From Datura wrightii (taxonomy: Eukaryota; Streptophyta; Magnoliopsida; Solanales; Solanaceae), in the NCBI GenBank assembly GCA_035772735.1, contig JASDFA010000010.1, positions 130,885,001 to 130,949,000 on the forward strand: DNA of 64,000 nucleotides, read 5' to 3'. The notes beneath the pieces are model-generated. The model worked only from the letters and a program-made list of their open reading frames with translations, had not been told where the DNA came from and did no database searches. Shown piece after piece: positions 57,780-64,000 of this stretch. Each line of letters opens with the position of its first letter. Position 1 is the first letter of the stretch. The translations under genes were made by a program, and so were the position numbers.

Positions 57780-58122
57780 AAAATTCTAAGTTTGAGATGA
57801 GATACCTGGCATGGTGCGTCGTGCCAGACCAAGTCCACAAAGAATTTTTTTTCTAAATGTGTGGCGAGGTTGTTGGAGCGCCACGTCAAGTGTGTTATGA
57901 TAAAAATTTTGTTAGTCCAACGGGTTAAATTTGACATAAGGACCTTAAAATTACCAAAAATCCATGCCCCCACCTTTATTTTAAATCTCCATTCATCCTC
58001 TCCCACTAAAAGTCAAAATCAAAAAGCAAATAAAATTCTCTCTCCTCCCCTTATTAGGCTGTAACTCTGCCTCTCCCTACTCCCCCATTGTTTTCTTCTC
58101 CAAGAAGCTTGGTGAAGCTAAT
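57780..58122 (+). promoter_or_regulatory. Promoter-like leader (interior G), cut before ORF3
   Basis: Array of CTGGCATGG, CGTCGTGCCAG and GGAGCGCCACG words at about 57805-57890, TTTTAAAT at 57979-57986, then a pyrimidine-rich leader (CTCTCTCCTCCCC and similar). The minus-strand LTR fragment at 58123 cuts it, so no ORF3 follows. Its array word differs from that of the LTR on its left. Confidence 0.35.
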
Positions 58123-59069
58123 TGACGTGCCCGATTCGCGCGTCCGCAAGTGTACGGGTCGTGCAAGTAATATAGTGGCCCTTTTTAAGAACCGGATTGT
58201 CGAACCCACAGGGACTGGACCCATTCCTCTAACTATCCATTTTTAGTGTGATCTTAAATACCTCAAGTGTTGGTTATAAAAATTTTCGATTGAGATTAAT
58301 TAAGTCTAAGTTTGGGTCAACGAAATATTATGAAATTACTCTAGGAGCAACATAGAGTTAAAACCAATTAATCATGCGATCCTACGATTTGCAATGGGTT
58401 AAGAAGGGAACTATCAATTGTTATTTCACATAATTAGAATTGCATGTTTATGGTCTTTCGAGCCTCTAAACACGGCAATCTAGCCTCACTGCGTCATTGT
58501 GAGCGAGGAGTTTAATTTTTAGTCGCGGGCAATCAATTATGTTGTGGTTTACGGGGAAACAATTAGGGACTTTCGTGCGTCTAACCATTTAACTCAACTT
58601 AGCCTCACAACTACTTCTTCGAGTGGTGATGTGACATCCTAAGTTGGTCTTTCACAACCCCCGTTTCTCAACCAAGCACGATGTTAGGTATATTTCTATC
58701 CTAACACAAAAATCTCTCCCGAGATACAAACATGCTCCACACATTCTCATGTCCTGACCTAGGTAATTCTTTCTCAAACAATTGCCCAAGCTAACGTATA
58801 TGTTTTCATGGTGATCAATCATAAAAACAACCAATAATCCAGAATGCAAGACGAAAACAACAATCAATAACTTAATTCCAAAACAATTTCATAAAATCAC
58901 AATCATAATTCATGGCTTCAACCCTAGAGGAAGGGTTCTTGCCATTCATGTTCGTAAAACTACAACTAACTACTACTAAACTAACATACTTACATGAATT
59001 TGGTAGATGAGAAGGGAATTTGACAAACCCTAGATGAGTTCTGATCTTGGGCAGATTTATATGCCCAAG
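58123..59069 (-). repeat. Athila-like LTR fragment K (3' portion of an LTR)
   Basis: Element-sense end CGGGCACGTCA at 58123, preceded by GTGGGTTCGACAATCCGG (about 58215-58195), the conserved stretch near Athila LTR ends. No TATA box or array is present, so the promoter half is missing, presumably removed or displaced where element I begins at 59070. The non-coding DNA to 59069 shows no gene. Confidence 0.5.
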
Positions 59070-59277
59070 TGATACTCAAACGTATTATTTTCGCCTTGTT
59101 TGTGTGCAATATGTATATATTCTCATGTAATTGGTAATAAAATGTGAATTTATACTAACCAACATGATTAGCATTTGTTTTGCAGGAAAATATGATTTTT
59201 AGGAGCTAAAATGCATGTTGGAATTATATCGGAGTTGGACTTGGATGCGAGCATGGAAAAGACATTGGAATGCGCAA

Positions 59278-59522
59278 AGTAAAGGGGCTCCGCTATGGAG
59301 CCGTGCCACGCTACCATCGCGGAGGCACACTGCCTGGAGGATGAGTTTATTGGCAAATTCCAGTGAGGCCTTGCGACAGCTCCGTGGCACGGAGATAGGC
59401 CTCCGCGTTGGCCTCCGTGCCATGTTGTGGCTATATTCCTGGACCCTGGAATTCCAGTAAGGGTCCGCGTCCACGCCGTGTCACGGAGGCAGTGCTCCGC
59501 GTTGACCTCCGTAACACGTTGC
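59278..59522 (+). promoter_or_regulatory. Palindrome array upstream of the LTR TATA box (element I)
   Basis: Repeated CTCCGTG/CACGGAG words, including a perfect one-base-spaced palindrome with 7-bp arms at 59380-59394. The last block (59475-59522) recurs at 63319-63366 with about 42 of 48 bases alike. It ends 28 bases before the TATA box, an enhancer-like position. Confidence 0.55.
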
Positions 59523-59550
59523 TTGTTATTCCGGGAAAAATTCCCACTAG

Positions 59551-59558
59551 TATAAATA
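59551..59558 (+). promoter_or_regulatory. TATA box of LTR (element I)
   Basis: TATAAATA. Identical octamers occur in the same place in the LTRs of A (15272), G/H (55052), D (minus, 33535-33528) and F (minus, 1229-1222). Confidence 0.65.
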
Positions 59559-60476
59559 GAACACTTAGGTTTATTTTAATTAATTCAGACTTGGTGGAGC
59601 AAGGACGTGGGTTAGAAGCAGTTGAGGGACGAAAAAGCTAAGGGATATCTTCTCTTCCTTTCTTCTTTCAATCAATTGTATGTATGATTTACACTTGTTT
59701 TAGGATGATTAATCCACAAATGAGTGGCTAATTCTCTTCCTTGCTAAGGTTTTGAACAATGGTGATGAATTTTGATTGTTAATGATATGGTTTTCTTCTT
59801 CTTCTTCTATGTTGTTCTATTAATTCTTGTTTCTACTGCATTAGTGTGTGGCCTACATTAATGTACATCTAAAAAGTCCAATTTCACTCGAGAGAGCAAG
59901 AAATTGGAAAGTTGTGAATTAATAGGGTATTGTTCTTAACTTGATTTGGGAAAATTGGGTTTTGATGTGCTTTCCTGATAGAAATATACTTGAAAGTCGT
60001 ATTAGTCAATTTAGGAACCGGAATTGTAGTGCTAGGTCATAAATTGCATTTGATCATAGAAATATAGACAAATGGTTTATGATTCTAAAGTGAAATTAAA
60101 TACGAGAGTTTTAATTTCTAGGCTAATGTTCTTGGCTAGCAACATGAAGAAAAGATTAACCAAATTGTGATTATCGTCAAATTCATTACTTGTTCTTAAC
60201 CTTGGCATGCTCATATCCATAGTTTCAATTCACAGTAAATAATTGTTAATAGTTTTAGTATATATAATTTATAAACAAAAACTTATTTAACTGTTGGTTA
60301 CGTTGTTGCTAGCATAATTAGAAGTAAGATAAGAATATAGTGTACTTAGGCAATTTTACTTATCCAGAGTCTCCTTGGATCGATACTTGGCTTACTTAGC
60401 CACTTTATTACTTGTTGGACCACGTGCACTTGCGTGTCGGTTTTAACCATATACCCTAAGCACCCGAACAAGTTTT

Positions 60477-60494
60477 TGGTGCCGTTACCGGGGA
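60477..60494 (+). other. Primer binding site, tRNA-Asp type (element I)
   Basis: TGGTGCCGTTACCGGGGA, two transitions from the tRNA-Asp site TGGCGCCGTTGCCGGGGA, six bases past the LTR. Confidence 0.88.
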
Positions 60495-60611
60495 GACTAG
60501 GCAATTGGGGAAATTGTGATAAGTGTAAATTTACTGTATTTTTGTTTTATTTTCTTAAGTGTTGACAACTTGGTCTTAGCCTGTATTTTGCAGACTTGAT
60601 TTCTGTGAATA

Positions 60612-61967
60612 CTGGCAAGGGACAAAGAGCTGGTGGAATCTTACTTAGAGCTTGAACGTGAATTTCACAGTCAACGTAGAGAAGCTCTACAAAAGAAGCT
60701 GCGGTTGCTTAGACAGTCTATTATGGAGCAAAAACATCCACCAGTTGTTAGGGCAGTGTTAGTGCCCGATGAAGCAGCAGCAAGGCCGATTCGCGAGGTG
60801 GCAATCCCACATGCCAACAATGTACATTCTAGTATCCACAAACTAGAGCCTGGAGGGAGGTTTGAATTAAAGCAGAACATGGTGCAACTTTTGCACACAA
60901 GCGGGCAATTTACCGGTCTCCCTCATGAAGACCCACAACAACATCTCCAGAATTTTTTGGAGATAAGTGACACTTATATACCCGCTGGAGTGTCACCTGA
61001 TTATGTTTGGCTCACCTTATTTCCGTTTTCCTTACTTGGTGAAGCCAAGAGGTGGTTAAAAGCTGAACCACCAAATTCTATATCAACGTGGGATGATCTA
61101 GCACGGAAGTTTTTGATCAGATTTTTCCCTTCTGGTAAAACAGCCAAACTTAGAAGTCAAATTCTAAGTTTCAAACAGAGGGAGGGAGAAAATTTATATC
61201 AAGCCTGGGAAAGATTTAAATCCATGTTGCGGGACTGTCCTCATCATCATCAGTCCAATGAGGTGTTGGTACACACATTTATTGAGGGTTTGGAACCCCA
61301 TACTAAAATTTTGTTAGACTCAGCAGCTGCATGGCAAGCGCTGGAAAAGACTTATGAGGAGCTGTACACTTTGCTCAATCGAATTTCACAGGGCAATCCA
61401 GAATGGAATGCAAATTCATCAAGAGGTGGAGCAAGGAAAGCAGCAGGAGTGCTTGAAGTGGATGGATTCACAGCTATCGCTGCACAGATAGCTGCCTTGC
61501 AAAATCAGTTGAATAATCACTTCAGCAATATGAACTTGAACCAGCCTTCAGCTTCAGTCAATGCGGTCCAGAAAATGTGGTGTGAAGTGTGTGGTAGCAG
61601 TGAGCACTCAGCTGAGTGCTGTGGAGCAAATCCTGATTCTGTTAACTTTGTGGGCAATGCACAGAGAAATCAGCAGCAGTTTGGTAGTGGCTACAACTCA
61701 AATTGGAGGAATCATCCAAATTTTTCGTGGGGTAGCAACAACCAACAAGGCCAAGGTTCTGGTCAGGGTATGCATAGAAATCAAGGAGGGCAACAAAACT
61801 ATCAAGCTCAATTCAGAAATCACAATGGCCCTCCTCCACCACCATCACCTACCATTGAGGAGATGTTCAAAACCATGATCGCTAATCAGGCACAATTGCA
61901 GGCTGACTATGTTAAATTGGCAGCCGAAGTGAAGAATAATCAGTTAGCGACCAAGTCTATTGAATAA
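60612..61967 (+). CDS. gag: Athila gag, open reading frame without an ATG at the expected start
   Basis: Uninterrupted to TAA 61965-61967 (about 451 codons from CTG 60612). In order: a basic, possibly coiled N-terminus (QRREALQKKLRLLRQS), FELKQNMVQLLHTSGQFTGL, DPQQHLQNFLEI, VWLTLFPFSLLGEAKRWL, KFLIRFFPSGKTAKLRS, GENLYQAWERFKSMLRDCPH, FIEGLEPHTKILLDSA, GVLEVDGF, a CEVC and AECC pair where a zinc knuckle would be (about 61580-61620), a Gln/Asn/Gly-rich low-complexity region, and PPPPPSPTIEEMFKTM. Upstream the frame is closed by TGA near 60606, and the codon in the expected start position is CTG, so either ATG was lost or a CTG start is used; the first in-frame ATG is at 60723. Confidence 0.88.
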   Translation: MARDKELVESYLELEREFHSQRREALQKKLRLLRQSIMEQKHPPVVRAVLVPDEAAARPIREVAIPHANNVHSSIHKLEPGGRFELKQNMVQLLHTSGQFTGLPHEDPQQHLQNFLEISDTYIPAGVSPDYVWLTLFPFSLLGEAKRWLKAEPPNSISTWDDLARKFLIRFFPSGKTAKLRSQILSFKQREGENLYQAWERFKSMLRDCPHHHQSNEVLVHTFIEGLEPHTKILLDSAAAWQALEKTYEELYTLLNRISQGNPEWNANSSRGGARKAAGVLEVDGFTAIAAQIAALQNQLNNHFSNMNLNQPSASVNAVQKMWCEVCGSSEHSAECCGANPDSVNFVGNAQRNQQQFGSGYNSNWRNHPNFSWGSNNQQGQGSGQGMHRNQGGQQNYQAQFRNHNGPPPPPSPTIEEMFKTMIANQAQLQADYVKLAAEVKNNQLATKSIE

Positions 61968-63005
61968 CAGTTTGGGCAATTTGCTAGTGCCCAAAATACA
62001 AGACCTAGAGGAGGACTTCCTAGCGACACAGATCCTAATCCGAAGCAGGTGAATGCAATGACCACGAGGAGTGGTTTACAGTTGAAGGAGGTGGAACCGG
62101 AAAGACCGCCTCAAAAGTCAGGAGCAGCAGAAGTTGAGGAGGAACAAAGTTCTGATAGGGGGAAGACTAAAGAAGCAGAAGCAGAAAGACCTCCACCCCC
62201 GTTCCCTCAACGACTCAAGAAACACAAGGAGGAGGCGTGTTTCAAGAAATTTATGGAGGTGCTTAAACAGGTACATGTTAATTTACCTCTTGTTGATGTC
62301 TTGCAGGGAGTGCCCAAATATGCGAAATATATTAAAGACATCGTGGCAAACAAAAGTCGTTTGACTGAGTATGCCACGGTGGCTTTGACGGAGGAATGCA
62401 CTTCCCGGATTCAAAACAGACTGCCCACGAAGCTGAAAGATCCTGGAAGTTTTACTATCCAGCTTACTATTGGGCAGAGTATCCGAGCTCGTGGATTATG
62501 TGACTTGGGGGCGAGCATAAATCTGATGCCATCTTCGGTATTCAGAAAGTTAGGTCTGGGGAGTCCTAGACCTACAACTGTTATCTTGCAATTAGCAGAC
62601 AGATCCTTAGCTAAGCCGGATGGCATTGTTGAGGATGCTCTAGTGCAAGTGGGCTCCCTTATTTTTCCGGTCGATTTTATTGTTCTGGATTTTGAACCAG
62701 ATGCTGAAGTCCCATTTATTTTGGGACCACCCTTTTTGGCAACCGGAAAAGCATTAATTGACGTAGCTGCGAGTCAACTTACAATGCGAGCACATGACAA
62801 GGTCGAAGTGTTCGATGTGTACAAAGCACCTAAGCTCCCGACGGTGAATGAAGAACTCTCGGTGATCAATGTGATTGATCATGGGAACGCTAATCGAATA
62901 AATGATTCCCGAGAGTTAATAGGAAGGCCACCTGATAAGGTTGAGAACTACTGGGGGGAGGACAACGATCATGACAAATTGTCCATCACCCTAGTAGATA
63001 ATTGA
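61968..63005 (+). CDS. pro: Athila aspartic protease, open, in frame with gag after one stop
   Basis: Frame identical to gag; QFGQFASAQNTRPRGGLPSD follows the stop, then MTTRSGLQLKEVEPERPP (first ATG 62049). FPQRLKKHKEEACFKKFMEV, VHVNLPLVDVLQGVPKYAKY, then the active site GLCDLGASINLMPSSVFRKL (about 62494-62553; D-L-G-A) and PDAEVPFILGPPFLATGKAL near 62700-62755. Ends at TGA 63003-63005 after VENYWGEDNDHD. Compared with full Athila polyproteins, everything after the protease is missing. It probably cuts the gag precursor in the particle. Confidence 0.88.
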   Translation, partial: QFGQFASAQNTRPRGGLPSDTDPNPKQVNAMTTRSGLQLKEVEPERPPQKSGAAEVEEEQSSDRGKTKEAEAERPPPPFPQRLKKHKEEACFKKFMEVLKQVHVNLPLVDVLQGVPKYAKYIKDIVANKSRLTEYATVALTEECTSRIQNRLPTKLKDPGSFTIQLTIGQSIRARGLCDLGASINLMPSSVFRKLGLGSPRPTTVILQLADRSLAKPDGIVEDALVQVGSLIFPVDFIVLDFEPDAEVPFILGPPFLATGKALIDVAASQLTMRAHDKVEVFDVYKAPKLPTVNEELSVINVIDHGNANRINDSRELIGRPPDKVENYWGEDNDHDKLSITLVDN

Positions 63006-63016
63006 GCATAAAGGAC

Positions 63017-63063
63017 GTCGAGCCGCGACGGTAAACCAGGCGCTGCACGGGAGGCAACCCGTG
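63017..63063 (+). ncRNA. Hairpin module (element I)
   Basis: GTCG/CGAC around AGCCG (63017-63029), then CACGGG/CCCGTG around AGGCAA (63046-63063), both perfect, 11 bases after the protease stop. The first, 12-base-loop hairpin of D and H is not evident here. The stem CACGGG/CCCGTG against CATGGG/CCCATG in H is a paired change. Confidence 0.6.
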
Positions 63064-63311
63064 AAAAATATTTTCTTTCTTTCTTTTTTTTTTTGTAAAT
63101 AATTTTTATTTTTATTTTTCTTTTCTTGATTTGGTATAAATATTTCGTTTTTAGTTAATACTTTTCATTTTAGTTAGGGAAATCTATTAATCTAACCAAT
63201 TTTGTTTAGTGAGGTGATTTTCAGGTATAACGGAGAAAAATATGCATGGAATTGGGAAGAATAAGGCAAGGTATGAAAAAATAATTAAAATGAAGAGACA
63301 GTGCACTGGGG

Positions 63312-63366
63312 CGTTGGCTCCGTGTCACGGAGGAAGGGCTCCGCGTTACCCTCCGTGACACGTTGC
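63312..63366 (+). promoter_or_regulatory. LTR-like palindrome block inside the element (element I)
   Basis: Contains the perfect palindrome CTCCGTG-T-CACGGAG (63318-63332) and the words CTCCGCGTTACC and TCCGTGACACGTTGCC. Positions 63319-63366 match LTR positions 59475-59522 at about 42 of 48 bases. It sits about 250 bases past the hairpin module, where ORF3 leaders lie in the other copies. Confidence 0.6.
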
Positions 63367-64000
63367 CTTATATTTGGTGCCGGGTCACACCGGGTTGCCG
63401 GGTGACCCGCGTGTTTTCTTTAAATTAACCCCGATTTTCTTGCCCTTTCTCCCCATTTCTTTTCCTCTCCGCGACCAAACACCGAAACCCCCCTCCCCAA
63501 TCAACGTGCCACGCCACTAAGCAAAGAAATCATCAAGTTTCTTCGGTTCTTCAACGTAAAGGTATGTTTTCCTCGTTTCTCTGTAAGTTTTGGCGATTTT
63601 AGTCGAATTTGGGCAGGTGAGGTGAGATATATCATCCTAAGTAGCAATTGGGCATGAAATTGAATTATTTGTGATTGATGAATGTTCGGAATGTTGTTAT
63701 TAGCGTTTGAACTTGTCGACTACGTGAATAATTCGAAATTGATTGTAAAATTAAATTCTAGGGCTTAGGTTGTTGAAATTGACTTGGGTAATTTGATAAT
63801 TCGGTGAATTAGATGCTAGGGTGTGTTTGGGAATTGAGATTAGTCGGTGTAAATATTGTTTGAATGTAAAAGACGATGAATTCTCAAATTTTTGGGGAAA
63901 ATGTGGAAATTGTGCAAATTGGTTTGATTATTTGGATTTGTATGTATATATAGAACTTTTGTCGTTGTTTTTACTTGTTGTTTTTGTTGCTAAGTGCGAT
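63367..64000 (+). promoter_or_regulatory. Putative leader and intron start before ORF3 (element I)
   Basis: TTTAAATT at 63419-63426 as AT-box, then a pyrimidine-rich stretch (CTTGCCCTTTCTCCCC and onwards, 63435-63510), then a strong donor-like AAAG-GTATGTTTT with its boundary after 63561, followed by T-rich, intron-like DNA to the window end. No ORF is seen before 64000. Exon and intron roles are inferred from the match with element H. Confidence 0.4.

Larger units (their letters stand above)
59070..60470 (+). repeat. Athila LTR (element I), 5' LTR
   Basis: 1401 bp from TGATACTCAAACG to CACCCGAACA. AG acceptor-like TTTTGCAG ends at 59185; array 59278-59522; TATAAATA at 59551-59558; leader and end adjoining a good primer site. 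Left edge supported by TG, by the 115-base distance to the acceptor-like site, and by LTR length. Confidence 0.78.
59070..64000 (+). mobile_element. Athila-type element I, best preserved, runs off window
   Basis: 5' LTR, primer site, long open gag, long open protease, hairpin module, and a promoter-like leader up to the window end. Gag and protease are in one frame separated by a single TAA. No polymerase or integrase follows protease. ORF3 and the 3' LTR would lie beyond 64000. Confidence 0.85.

Overview
This window reads as repeat-packed plant heterochromatin. I see no host gene, tRNA, rRNA or CRISPR array. Essentially every recognisable coding stretch belongs to an LTR retrotransposon: Ty3/gypsy elements of two lineages (chromovirus Del/Tekay type with an initiator-Met tRNA primer site, and Athila type with a tRNA-Asp primer site), plus one old Ty1/copia pol relic. 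The style of the third Athila ORF (plant-transposon domain), the LTR sequences and the mix of large Tekay and Athila elements suggest Solanaceae (Solanum/Capsicum-like). That placement is inference from recollection, not a search.

Layout: 1-1750 Athila element F (minus: gag start, primer site, 5' LTR), next to a copia pol relic (1751-2532, continuing at 14057-14630). The copia relic was split by a complete Tekay element (element 1, 2533-14051, minus, target duplication CATAT), whose pol was later hit by a solo LTR (6289-8537). 14631-17228 is Athila element A (plus: LTR, primer site, gag), fused gag-to-gag with a truncated minus-strand Tekay element (17229-19707). 19708-19861 and 31852-32624 are one piece of Athila 3' DNA split by Tekay element C (19862-31846, minus, target duplication GTTTT), itself hit by a solo LTR (23732-26288). 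32625-38456 is Athila element D (minus: LTR, ORF3, structured module, gag scraps). 38457-39204 is an LTR fragment J. 39205-47447 is Tekay element E (plus), with primer site deleted and 3' LTR truncated. 47448-56007 is Athila element H (gag, protease, structured module, ORF3, 3' LTR). 56008-58122 is a second Athila interior G. 58123-59069 is a minus LTR fragment K. 59070-64000 is the best preserved Athila element I (5' LTR, primer site, gag, protease, module, start of the ORF3 leader).

How the parts relate: the four Athila interiors D, H, G and I share one plan. Gag and protease are followed directly, with no reverse transcriptase, RNase H or integrase, by a compact module of hairpins, then a promoter-like segment, and (in D and H) a third ORF. 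Such copies would need polymerase and integrase from another element. The most interesting signals are (1) that hairpin module, whose stems keep pairing through different bases in different copies; (2) the promoter-like leader in front of ORF3, in element I a near copy of its own LTR promoter block; and (3) arrays of one-base-spaced palindromes in the LTR promoters of both lineages. Most nonsense codons are C-to-T changes at CAG or CGA, as expected of long-methylated heterochromatin. All identities come from reading the sequence by eye; lineage names rest on motif recognition and no database was consulted.
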